From Acidobacterium capsulatum ATCC 51196 (GTDB lineage Bacteria; Acidobacteriota; Terriglobia; Terriglobales; Acidobacteriaceae), in assembly GCF_000022565.1 (NCBI RefSeq), contig NC_012483.1, positions 2,914,001 to 2,978,000 of the forward strand: a DNA stretch of 64,000 bases, given 5' to 3'. The notes beneath the pieces were generated by a model that did not search any database, was not told where the DNA came from, and saw only the letters and a list, made by a program, of their open reading frames with translations. The position numbers were made by a program, and so were the translations under genes. This document shows, in pieces, positions 1-7,909 of this stretch (within the stretch, counting starts at the first letter, position 1; each line of letters opens with the position of its first letter).

Positions 1-776
1 GCTTCATCAACAAGCTGGACGTGAAGGAGTTCCGCGCCCGAATCAATGAAGCGGAGACGAAGCTCGACGGCGATGAGCCGCTCTTTGTCTTTGACAATCA
101 TGACAACGTACGCTGGGAGCGCTATGCCACGGCGGCGGGTGTCACCGATCCGGTGCAGCGCGAGAATATAGCCCGGCTGCTCGCGGCAATTCTCTTTGCT
201 TCCCGAGATTCCGCGCTGATGTATTACGGCGACGAAATCGGCATGGTGACCACCCCGCCGAAGACCCGGGCCGAGGTACGCGACCCGGTTGGGCTTCGTG
301 GCTGGCCCAAGAACAAGGGCCGCGACGGCGAACGCACCCCTATGCAGTGGAACAGCGGCCCTAATGCAGGCTTCTCACCAGCAGGCGTGAAGACCTGGCT
401 GCCGATTCCGCCGAGCTATAAGACGGTTAATGTCGCGGTGGAGTCGCGGCAACCAGATTCTCTGCTGGCCTGGTATAAGCAGCTCATCGCGCTCAAGCAC
501 GCCAATCCTGCCTTGCGCGATGGGCAGGAGATCATGCTGAACACCAGCAACGATAGCGTGCTCTCCTGGCTGCGCAAGACGTCGCAGGGGCAGGCCGTGG
601 TGGTGGCGTGCAACTTCACGGCTCAGCCGCAGACCATTCGATTTGACCTCAAGCCGCAAGGTGTTTCCGGAGCGGGACTTCGCACGCTCATGGCGACCCC
701 TCACGACGCCGAGGTTCAGTCGCTGGACGCGGTGCATCTTGGTCCGTTTGGGGTATACATCGGGCAGGTGGAGTAA
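1..776 (+). CDS. GH13 alpha-glucosidase-type hydrolase, C-terminal part (partial)
   Basis: The frame is open from base 3 to a TAA at 774-776 and runs off the left edge, so about 257 C-terminal residues are visible and the start is outside the window. The GH13 region IV signature FDNHDNVR is encoded near 84-112. A PMQW stretch typical of oligo-1,6-glucosidases and alpha-glucosidases is near 339-350. The end is a beta-rich domain C. Enzymes of this type hydrolyse alpha-1,4 or alpha-1,6 links in malto-oligosaccharides, but the exact bond cannot be set because regions I-III are missing. The receptor and maltodextrinase downstream fit a starch-use locus. The gene ends in a bidirectional terminator shared with the convergent OsmC gene. 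Confidence 0.88.
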   Translation, partial: FINKLDVKEFRARINEAETKLDGDEPLFVFDNHDNVRWERYATAAGVTDPVQRENIARLLAAILFASRDSALMYYGDEIGMVTTPPKTRAEVRDPVGLRGWPKNKGRDGERTPMQWNSGPNAGFSPAGVKTWLPIPPSYKTVNVAVESRQPDSLLAWYKQLIALKHANPALRDGQEIMLNTSNDSVLSWLRKTSQGQAVVVACNFTAQPQTIRFDLKPQGVSGAGLRTLMATPHDAEVQSLDAVHLGPFGVYIGQVE

Positions 777-794
777 AGGACACGGGTAAAAGGA

Positions 795-830
795 AAAGCC
801 CCGGAGCGCATCTGCACTCCGGGGCTTTCT
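795..830. terminator. Bidirectional intrinsic terminator
   Basis: The arms AAAGCCCCGGAG (795-806) and CTCCGGGGCTTT (817-828) form a perfect 12-base-pair stem with a 10-base loop. T-rich flanks occur in both directions. It sits between two convergent genes. Confidence 0.85.
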
Positions 831-852
831 CTCTTGCAGAATACTGCAGCTA

Positions 853-1281
853 CTAGACCAGCTTGGCGTCGAGAGTGATCTCAGTATTCCCCTGGAAGAG
901 CCGCGAGATGGGACAGCCATTCTTGGCATTCTGTGCGGCTGTCTCAAAGGCAGCCTGGTTGGCGCCGGGTACCTTGGCACGCGTGGTCAGACGGATTGCC
1001 GTAATCGTGAAGCCCTGCTCGGTCTTCTCAAACTTCACGGCAGCCGTCGTTTCCAGTGACTCTGGCGTCAGGTTGGCGTTGCCGAGCTGTGCGCTCAGCG
1101 CCATGGTGAAACAGCCGGCGTGGGCGGCCGCAATCAATTCTTCCGGGTTAGTGCCGGTTCCATGTTCAAAACGGGTTGAAAATGAATACTGCGTGTCTCC
1201 CAGCACTCCGCTTTGCGTCGTGATGGCTCCCTTGCCTTCCTTCAGGCTGCCATGCCAAACTGCGCTCGCTGTGCGCTCCAT
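853..1281 (-). CDS. OsmC/Ohr-family peroxiredoxin
   Basis: The protein has 142 residues, normal for OsmC. The start is the ATG at 1281, preceded by AAAAAGGAGTC; a longer frame exists upstream but lacks a ribosome-binding site. The two conserved cysteines are visible at about C57 (HAGCFTMAL) and C123 (NGCPISRLF). In this family they form the thiol pair that reduces organic hydroperoxides in the cytoplasm. The NPEE-LIAAAHA segment before the first cysteine is also typical. The gene converges on the GH13 gene and diverges from the small zinc-ribbon gene at 1372, so its presence here is probably not functional linkage to sugar use. Confidence 0.9.
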   Translation of the reverse strand: MERTASAVWHGSLKEGKGAITTQSGVLGDTQYSFSTRFEHGTGTNPEELIAAAHAGCFTMALSAQLGNANLTPESLETTAAVKFEKTEQGFTITAIRLTTRAKVPGANQAAFETAAQNAKNGCPISRLFQGNTEITLDAKLV

Positions 1282-1371
1282 AGTGACTCCTTTTTCAAGT
1301 TTTGGGTGGGGATGAGCTTTCCAAGGCTTCCTGCCCGGCAATAGCCTCATCATAACTGTTCAGGGAATACG

Positions 1372-1578
1372 ATGCGAAACGATGCCCATGCGGCCTCCTC
1401 TGCGAGCCAGACTGTGGAAGCAAAAATCAGTTCTCCGTCCGAGGGGGCCCCTCGGGATGCTGGAGCTCCTCATCATTCGGTTTTTTGTCCCAACTGTTCC
1501 AGTCGGCTGCATGGGTACCGATGCAAACTAGTGTGCGGGAAGTGTGGTTACTATTTGAGCTGTGCGGATTACTACTAG
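1372..1578 (+). CDS. Small zinc-ribbon protein of unknown function
   Basis: The protein has 68 residues. The first 35 are low-complexity and polar. The C-terminal 30 contain CPNC and CGKC with a further cysteine between them and one after, giving a four-to-six-cysteine zinc-ribbon layout ending in LSCADYY. The ATG at 1372 is preceded by CAGGGAA. I recognise the cysteine pattern as that of small acidobacterial proteins, but no function is known to me. The gene stands alone between the OsmC gene and the next small zinc protein. Confidence 0.6.
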   Translation: MRNDAHAASSASQTVEAKISSPSEGAPRDAGAPHHSVFCPNCSSRLHGYRCKLVCGKCGYYLSCADYY

Positions 1579-1694
1579 GTGAGAGGTGGAGCCAAAAGAT
1601 AACTGACTCCTAATGTTCACTAATTTTCCATCCAAATAAATCTTCTTGAGTTAGATTTGTTTCAAGCAAGTTCCAGTCCTCCCTAATATCGAGT

Positions 1695-1916
1695 GTGTTT
1701 GCCGTGAAGCTTTGCCCCATGTGCTACTTCTCTGACTTTCGCCCCTCTCATTTGAGGGCGAATGATCTGTCGCACCTTCTGGCGTTTCAGCTTCCTTTGC
1801 GCTGCCGCCGGTGCCAGGAACGCACCTACGCCGGGATTTCGTTTGCCATGAAGGTCTGGCTCAGGCATAAGGATGGGGTTCACGCCTCCCATTCCCATAG
1901 CTCGTCTGACAAGTAG
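1695..1916 (+). CDS. Small CxxC...CRRC zinc-ribbon-like protein
   Basis: The protein has 73 residues from a GTG start at 1695; a second GTG at 1704 would also serve. CPMC is near the N-terminus and RCRRCQERTY near the middle, with basic residues between them. This is the layout of short treble-clef or zinc-ribbon proteins. The C-terminus is histidine- and serine-rich. There is no clear ribosome-binding site and the function is unknown. Cysteine spacing rather than homology supports it, so it is less certain than its neighbours. Confidence 0.45.
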   Translation: MFAVKLCPMCYFSDFRPSHLRANDLSHLLAFQLPLRCRRCQERTYAGISFAMKVWLRHKDGVHASHSHSSSDK

Positions 1917-1923
1917 ATCTTTA

Positions 1924-3660
1924 TCAGTTTTCAGGTAGTTTCATGGTGTACATGTTTGCTGCGGAAGTGCGTGCATCCACCAGGGGAACATTCTCGGGTG
2001 TGAGCCCGGCAAAGCGATAGTCCACGGCGTCGGCGGCGCGCAGGTCGCGCAGGTCGGCAATCTTCTGGATAGCACCCGCCTTCACATCCACCCGATAGAG
2101 CGGCTGGCCCGGCTGCACAAAGTCATGAAAGTAAATGGCGGGCGCGCCATGCGCCCATGCCGGATCGGCCACGCTCTGCTGCGCGAGTGTCTTCCAGAGG
2201 TGTGTTTTCAGGTCGTACAGCATGAGCCGGGTCTGGTCGATAGAGAGTGCGGCAATGTAGCGCCCATCCGGGGACCAGCGCGGGCTGAAGAGCCCCTCGG
2301 AGCCCGGCAACTTGCTCAGGTGATGACTGGCCAGGTCATAGATATAGATGGCCTTCGGCATCGAGGCCTCGGCCATCAGGTCGGGAAGCCTTCCAAAGAC
2401 GATCTGCTTGCCATCAGGGGACCAGTTGGGGTCAGCCTGGCTGCGGTTTTCAGGATAGACGACGCGAAGAGGGCCGCCGTCGGCATCAAGCGTGTAGATC
2501 GTCCATCGCTTGCCCGGTTCCCGGGCCATCAGGATCAGCTTTTTATCGTCTGGCGACCACTGCATCATAAAGACGTCCAACGGTCCGCTGCTCAACTGCA
2601 GCCGTTCGGTGCCGTTCCGGCGGCTGCGCCAGAGTGAGCCATCGTCCTGCCGAAACCAGGCGACCCATTCCCCATCTCGTGAGAATGCTACCCGGCTCGC
2701 GTTGCTGATGCCCCCGGCATACGGAATAAAGAGCTGCGACGAGGCATCGTATTGCAGAAGTTCTGAGCGCAGATTGAGCCCGATAAAGAAGACTCGGCGC
2801 CCTGTCGTGTCCGTGATGGGCGACTGGTAGTTGAGGGGACCGTTTGTCAGCGGGTACGGTTGCCGGTTCCGCCAGAACCAACCGCTCCGGCTGGGCAGCA
2901 CCCAGATGTTCGAGCCCTCGCTGGCGTTCTTTTGAAAGACGTAGTCCCTGCCATCCGCCGTCCAGCTTCCGCAACACTCTGAGCCGTCGTCGTCGGCGAG
3001 CAGCAGGTGGGCATCATTTCCATTGGCGCGAATCGACCACAAGCGGGAGCTGTGCGTCTCACTGTTCAGCAGCGTGAACCGCAGTTCTTTGCCGTCGGGC
3101 GACCACCGCAGCCAGAAGGCGCGTCCCGGTAGCGAGGCAAACTTCTGAACATCCGAGCCGTTCAATTGCGCGATATATAAATTGTCGCCGCTGGCATACA
3201 GGATGCGCTGCCCATCCGGCATCCATGTGGCATCGTGCGCCAGGATACCCGGAACCTGCCTGGCTCCGCCGCCGATCGTCGGCACAATCCAGAGGGGCTG
3301 CTCGGCCCTGGCGGCGAGATGGTCGCGCAGCAGCAGACTTGATCCATCGCGGGAAATATCGCTGATATAAGGAGCCGCGATCTCCTGCGGCAAGGGAATC
3401 GTGCTCGTCTCTCCGTCGGCGATGAGCGCCTGGGCCAGGACCGCGCGCCCCTCCTCAATCTCCGGAAAGTAGAGCCGCGAACCGTCGGTCGCGGTAGGGC
3501 CAAAGCTTTCGAATAGAGGATCGCTTGGCGAAACGCGCCCTGAAAATGTGATCTGCCGAATCAGGGGTGGCTGCGGAGAATGGTCATGCACATACCCCCG
3601 GCCAGGAAGCAGATCGCGCCCAGGGCCATCGCGGCGAGCGATGCCGCCGTCCAAGTCCAC
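1924..3660 (-). CDS. TolB/PD40 beta-propeller part of a split winged-helix regulator
   Basis: The frame encodes a series of TolB-like PD40 propeller blades, visible as repeated WSPDG or close variants (WMPDG, RWSPDG, WTADG, WSPDD, NWSPDG, RWSPDG). The GTG at 3660 has no ribosome-binding site, and the first ~25 residues look like out-of-frame translation. Homologous sequence begins near 3590 with HSPQPPLIRQITF. The winged-helix and membrane segment is encoded immediately upstream in another frame and overlaps by 100 bases. One extra G in the G5 tract at 3595-3599 would fuse the two parts. I read this as the sensor half of a single broken gene. The propeller would lie in the periplasm. Confidence 0.75.
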   Translation of the reverse strand: MDLDGGIARRDGPGRDLLPGRGYVHDHSPQPPLIRQITFSGRVSPSDPLFESFGPTATDGSRLYFPEIEEGRAVLAQALIADGETSTIPLPQEIAAPYISDISRDGSSLLLRDHLAARAEQPLWIVPTIGGGARQVPGILAHDATWMPDGQRILYASGDNLYIAQLNGSDVQKFASLPGRAFWLRWSPDGKELRFTLLNSETHSSRLWSIRANGNDAHLLLADDDGSECCGSWTADGRDYVFQKNASEGSNIWVLPSRSGWFWRNRQPYPLTNGPLNYQSPITDTTGRRVFFIGLNLRSELLQYDASSQLFIPYAGGISNASRVAFSRDGEWVAWFRQDDGSLWRSRRNGTERLQLSSGPLDVFMMQWSPDDKKLILMAREPGKRWTIYTLDADGGPLRVVYPENRSQADPNWSPDGKQIVFGRLPDLMAEASMPKAIYIYDLASHHLSKLPGSEGLFSPRWSPDGRYIAALSIDQTRLMLYDLKTHLWKTLAQQSVADPAWAHGAPAIYFHDFVQPGQPLYRVDVKAGAIQKIADLRDLRAADAVDYRFAGLTPENVPLVDARTSAANMYTMKLPEN

Positions 3661-4136
3661 GCGCGGCTGAGAGGGTGCTTGGATGATATCGAGCTTTTGG
3701 GGCCGGATTCGGGAATTGCAACCGCAGAGGGCTCTTCCATGTTCGTTCTGGCGGCCGGCTCCCCCGGAGTCTCCTCATGCTCATGCACCTGCGTGACTGG
3801 AGCCAGAAAGCGGTATCCACGCCGCGCCAGCGTTTCTATGAAGCGTGGATTATCCGCTGAGTCTCCCAGCGCCTCGCGCAATTTATTGATGGCGGTTCCC
3901 AGACTGTGGTCGAAATCCACAATGGTGTCGGAGCCCCACAGCCGCTGCTGGATCTCTTCGCGGGTGACAACCTCACCGGGCCTTTCCAGTAAGAAACTCA
4001 ACACTCGAAATGGTTGAGCCTGAATGCGAATTCGGATTCCCGATTTGCGCAGCTCGCCTGTGCTCAGGTCTGCCTCAAACAGGCCGAACCTCAGCTTGCG
4101 AACCGGGTGAGGAGGAGATTCCAAAGGGGTGCTCAT
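3561..4136 (-). CDS. Winged-helix DNA-binding and membrane-anchor part of a split regulator (CadC/ToxR-like)
   Basis: The protein has 191 residues. Residues ~14-110 form an OmpR/PhoB-type winged helix, with the typical TREEIQQRLWG and a C-terminal FIETLARRGYRF hairpin. A charged, Pro/Glu-rich linker follows, then one membrane helix (about 162-185) with the stop TGA seven residues later. Regulators of this architecture normally continue into a periplasmic PD40 propeller, and exactly that is encoded next in another frame. The stop is therefore probably a frameshift product. As written, the fragment could still bind DNA and insert in the membrane but would lack its sensor. It is divergent from the receptor gene at 4398, a plausible target. 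Confidence 0.82.
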   Translation of the reverse strand: MSTPLESPPHPVRKLRFGLFEADLSTGELRKSGIRIRIQAQPFRVLSFLLERPGEVVTREEIQQRLWGSDTIVDFDHSLGTAINKLREALGDSADNPRFIETLARRGYRFLAPVTQVHEHEETPGEPAARTNMEEPSAVAIPESGPKSSISSKHPLSRAWTWTAASLAAMALGAICFLAGGMCMTILRSHP

Positions 4137-4261
4137 GAGCAGATTTCTATACAGGACTCCTAGTTCTACTCCTTCTGAAAGGCCCGGTCAATCAGTAAAG
4201 GAGCATTCATTGTCGGTTAAATCTGACTTCACTTGATTGAATCCAAAGGGCTTATTCGGTG

Positions 4262-4274
4262 ATCAACGTTTGAT
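4262..4274. promoter_or_regulatory. Imperfect AACGTT-centred inverted repeat
   Basis: ATCAA-CGT-TTGAT is an inverted repeat 124 bases upstream of the receptor start, in the intergenic region shared with the divergent regulator. A TAAAAT hexamer (4276-4281) directly follows and could be a -10 element. It resembles the palindromes at 16485 and 21727 but is one base off true symmetry, so support is weak. Confidence 0.3.
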
Positions 4275-4397
4275 GTAAAATGGATGCGCTGTGTATTGCC
4301 CATCGTTGCAGCAGGCATGTCTAGTTCGCGTTGGCATGATGCTCCACGACCCTGTATGGGCATGAGCGCATGTGCAAGTTGTTTTTTGGGAGGCAAC

Positions 4398-7300
4398 ATG
4401 AAATCTCACGATAAGAAGAACGCTGGCAGCCGGAAGGGTTGGATGACCTTTCTGCTGCTGATTCTCTTCACGGCCCTGTCCGCCGCCGGCGCCTATGCGC
4501 AGTCAGATGACGGCAGCATCGTCGGAACAGTGACGGACCAGACCGGCGCCGTCATTCCAAATGCGGCCATCACCGTCACGAACAGCGACACCGGCCTGAC
4601 CTTTCATTCCACGTCGAATGCGTCGGGCGAATTCCGCATCTTCGCCGTGCCCCGTGGCAACTACAAGGCGGATGTGACCGCACCCGGCTTCCAGAGCCAG
4701 AGCACCAGCTTTGCAGTGCAGGTCACCACGACGCAGACTCTGATCTTCAAGCTGCAGCCGGGCACGGTGAGCACGACGGTGCAGGTCACCGCCGCCGCCC
4801 CGCTGGTGAACACCTCCAACGGCACCATTGGAGACACCATCCGCGGCAAGCAGGTCACTCACCTTCCGCTGAATGGCCGCAATTTCACCGGTCTGGCGCT
4901 GCTGACTCCGGGTGTGACCCGCGGCTCCTATGGCAATGGGCAGAGCGGTGTGAGTGACAACACCGAGAGCTTCCGCAACAACGAGAGCGGTGGCGCTGCC
5001 CTGTCGGTCAATGGTCTTGATCCGACGGCAGACAATTACCTGCTCGATGGTCTGGATGACAACGATTCGCTCTTCAACACGATTGTGATCTTCCCGAATA
5101 TTGACGCGACCGACGAGTTCAAGGTGGATACCAGCGTCGCCCCGGCGGAGTACGGACGAGCTGGCGGCGCGATTGTGTCTTCGTCGATCAAGAGCGGAAC
5201 CAACCAGTATCACGGCTCGGCCTTCTGGTTTTATCGCAGCGCAAAGTTTGATGCGAACCCGAGCTACCGCTTTCTTGGAGCTCCGGCGAGCCCGAATCCC
5301 TCATTCAACCGCAACCAGCCCGGCTTCTCCATCGGCGGGCCCTTCATCAAGAACAAGCTCTTCGGTTTTGGCGACTATCAGGCTTTCCGCGAAGTGCAGC
5401 CCATCAACCCTTACTACCTCACGGTGCCCACGGCTCGTATGCGGCAGGGTGACTTTGGCGAGCTGCTCAACAACCCCGACGTGGTCAAGCAATTCACTGA
5501 GCCTTACTGTCTGATCCATCAGGGCGTGTCGCCTGCAGACTTTCAGAAGATGAACAACGGGCAGCTCTACGATCCTCAGACCTGCCAGCCGATTCCGAAT
5601 AACAACATTGCCGCAGCCGGCATTGCCGAGAACCAGGCGGCGGTGAATTACTTCAACGCCTATCCCGCGCCGCAGCGCCCGGGCGTCATCAACAACTTTC
5701 TGGCGCATGAGCAGCAGTTCACGCACTACAACACCTTTGACGTTCGCCTTGATTATGACGCGACGCCCAAGGATGTGGCGTTCCTGCGCTTCAGCTATGA
5801 CAACTCCGCGTTTACCAAGACGCCGGAACTCGGCACGCTGCCCTCGGGCTTCGGTACCGGCTCCACCTTTCTGCATGCGCGCTCGTGGGCGCTGGGTTAC
5901 ACGCATACCTTTACCCCGTCGCTGGTCAACGAGTTGCTCATCGGCTATAACCGCGACAACTATGGCTACCAGCCGCCGTTTTATGGCGATGCACTCTCAG
6001 CCAAGCTGGGAATCGTAAATGCCAACCGCAACCAGGAAACCAGCGGTGGAGCGCTCATTGGCGGCAACGCGGGCATCGACTACACCGGCGACTACGGCCT
6101 GTATGCCGTGCCGCAAAACACCATTGAAGCCAGCGACAGTGTGGACTGGGAGCATGGCCACCACTCCTTCAAGTTTGGTGCGACCGGCATCCTTCGCAAT
6201 CTTGAGTACTTCCGTCCCATTGCCGGCAAGGGCTACTTCAACTTCGGCAACGGCGACTTTACCGGCTTTCCGACCGCGGAAATGCTGATCGGCTTCACTG
6301 ACAACTACACCATCGGCGCGCAGAGCGGCTATTACAGCAACATCTCCTATGAAGATGGCTTTTTTGCGCAGGACGACTGGCGCGTGACCCAGCGGCTGAC
6401 CCTCAACCTGGGCGTTCGCTATGATCTGATGCCGTGGCCCTATGAAACCCACAACCGCATGGCGTCGTTTGACGTCAACCCCAACAGCAACACCTATGGC
6501 CAGGTTCTGCTGGCCGGCAAGAACGGTGTGCGCCGCTCCATCATGGCGAACAACTATGGTGACTTTGCACCGCGCATCGGCTTTGCGTGGGACATGAACG
6601 GTAACGGCACCCGCGTGCTGCGCGGCGGCTACGGTATCTATTACTTCCCCAACTATGGCGGCATCGGCAACCAGCTTGGCCAGCAGGTGCCCTTCGGCGG
6701 CAGCGTCGCCTATGACGCGCAGCACGGCTACTGCGTGACCTTCACCGGTCAGACGCCGACTCCCGGCACGGCTTATGGCTGCCAGGCGGCTGCGACGCAG
6801 ACGACGCCACTGCCGGCTCCCGGATTCCCGAACTTCAATCCGGCGAATCCGCCCACGGGCCTCAGCACGCTGGCTGTGAACATTCACAACAAGAATCAGG
6901 GAATCCAGGAATGGAACCTGCAGCTTGAGCAGCAGTTCGGCAAGTACGACGTGGTCGATCTTGCCTATGTGGGCAACAAGGCCGATCATCTCTCCGAGTA
7001 CTACAACTACAATCTCTACCATTTCGGAACCGGCCTGCAGAACTTCCCGCAGTTTGGCACCATCACCTACAACAACTACAACGGAAGCTCGGACTACAAC
7101 GGCCTGCAGTTGCACTTTGAGCATCGCCAGGGCAGAGATCTGGTGGTGACCGGCTCCTATGCCTGGTCGCACACCATGGACGACCAGCCCGGAACGATTG
7201 CGCTCTACTACAATCCTCAGGCCAGCTACGGCAATTCCAACCAGGATCAACGGAATGTCTTCACATCCTCGATCCTTTACAGTCTGCCTTTTGGACGCGG

Positions 7301-7799
7301 CCAGCGCTTCTTCGGGCATGCCAGCTATCCGGTCAATCTCATCATCGGTGGATGGCAGCTCAATGTGATTGGCCATATCGCCAGCGGTAATCCGTTTGAT
7401 CTCTCAGTGTCAAACTTTGCCACTGCCGATACGCCAGATGTAACAGGGCCGATCACTTATCCCAAGAGCATCAGCGGTCTCTGGTTCAATACGGCTCCGT
7501 TCACTCAGGCTCCCAGCACACAGGCCAATGGACAGAATGTCTTCACGCGGGTGGGCACGTTGGCGCGCAATCAGGTCTACGGGCCGGGTCAGCGTTCGGC
7601 AGACGTCTCGCTTGAGAAGGACATTCCGTTCACCAGCCGCTATGTGTTGCAGTTGCATGGCGACGCATTCAACGTAACCAACACGCCGCAGTTCACCAAC
7701 CCGATCAGCAATTACAACGATGCAAATTTCGGCAAGGTAACAGACACCGAGCTGGATTCGCAGCGTGAAATTCAGCTCGCGGCTCGCTTCGTCTTCTAA
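4398..7799 (+). CDS. TonB-dependent receptor with N-terminal carboxypeptidase-regulatory-like domain
   Basis: The protein has 1,133 residues from the ATG at 4398, which follows a strong GGGAGG site; an in-frame upstream ATG at 4284 lacks one. A signal peptide with a basic start and a hydrophobic core ends near AYAQS (about residue 35). A carboxypeptidase-regulatory-like beta-sandwich follows (SIVGTVTDQTGAVIPNA), then a plug domain (LPLNGRNFTGL...) and a long outer-membrane barrel ending in the aromatic residues RFVF. This size and layout is characteristic of the expanded acidobacterial receptor family. Such proteins import large substrates, often oligosaccharides, using TonB energy. The flanking GH13 enzymes suggest maltodextrin, but the ligand is inferred. 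Confidence 0.92.
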   Translation: MKSHDKKNAGSRKGWMTFLLLILFTALSAAGAYAQSDDGSIVGTVTDQTGAVIPNAAITVTNSDTGLTFHSTSNASGEFRIFAVPRGNYKADVTAPGFQSQSTSFAVQVTTTQTLIFKLQPGTVSTTVQVTAAAPLVNTSNGTIGDTIRGKQVTHLPLNGRNFTGLALLTPGVTRGSYGNGQSGVSDNTESFRNNESGGAALSVNGLDPTADNYLLDGLDDNDSLFNTIVIFPNIDATDEFKVDTSVAPAEYGRAGGAIVSSSIKSGTNQYHGSAFWFYRSAKFDANPSYRFLGAPASPNPSFNRNQPGFSIGGPFIKNKLFGFGDYQAFREVQPINPYYLTVPTARMRQGDFGELLNNPDVVKQFTEPYCLIHQGVSPADFQKMNNGQLYDPQTCQPIPNNNIAAAGIAENQAAVNYFNAYPAPQRPGVINNFLAHEQQFTHYNTFDVRLDYDATPKDVAFLRFSYDNSAFTKTPELGTLPSGFGTGSTFLHARSWALGYTHTFTPSLVNELLIGYNRDNYGYQPPFYGDALSAKLGIVNANRNQETSGGALIGGNAGIDYTGDYGLYAVPQNTIEASDSVDWEHGHHSFKFGATGILRNLEYFRPIAGKGYFNFGNGDFTGFPTAEMLIGFTDNYTIGAQSGYYSNISYEDGFFAQDDWRVTQRLTLNLGVRYDLMPWPYETHNRMASFDVNPNSNTYGQVLLAGKNGVRRSIMANNYGDFAPRIGFAWDMNGNGTRVLRGGYGIYYFPNYGGIGNQLGQQVPFGGSVAYDAQHGYCVTFTGQTPTPGTAYGCQAAATQTTPLPAPGFPNFNPANPPTGLSTLAVNIHNKNQGIQEWNLQLEQQFGKYDVVDLAYVGNKADHLSEYYNYNLYHFGTGLQNFPQFGTITYNNYNGSSDYNGLQLHFEHRQGRDLVVTGSYAWSHTMDDQPGTIALYYNPQASYGNSNQDQRNVFTSSILYSLPFGRGQRFFGHASYPVNLIIGGWQLNVIGHIASGNPFDLSVSNFATADTPDVTGPITYPKSISGLWFNTAPFTQAPSTQANGQNVFTRVGTLARNQVYGPGQRSADVSLEKDIPFTSRYVLQLHGDAFNVTNTPQFTNPISNYNDANFGKVTDTELDSQREIQLAARFVF

Positions 7800-7819
7800 A
7801 GTTGTCGTGCTTCCTCCAT

Positions 7820-7858
7820 GCGCCACGATAGTATCCCTGTCGTGGCGCGTCTTTTCTT
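7820..7858 (+). terminator. Intrinsic terminator after the receptor gene
   Basis: GCGCCACGA (7820-7828) pairs with TCGTGGCGC (7840-7848) and is followed by GTCTTTTCTTCT. It lies 20 bases after the receptor stop. Confidence 0.75.
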
Positions 7859-7879
7859 CTGGACACGATGAGTCAGCAG

Positions 7880-7895
7880 CCGTTCGCACGAACGG
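7880..7895. promoter_or_regulatory. Inverted repeat just upstream of the maltodextrinase ribosome-binding site
   Basis: CCGTTCG-CA-CGAACGG is a perfect 7-base inverted repeat with a 2-base centre. It ends four bases before the AAAAGGGA ribosome-binding site. It could be an operator over the start region or an RNA hairpin limiting translation; the sequence cannot decide. Confidence 0.4.
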
Positions 7896-7909
7896 ACAAA
7901 AGGGAAGTC

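Noticed and set aside
5997-7376. 459-residue frame antisense to the first receptor
   Set aside because: No start signal, no family resemblance, and it lies wholly inside the receptor barrel.
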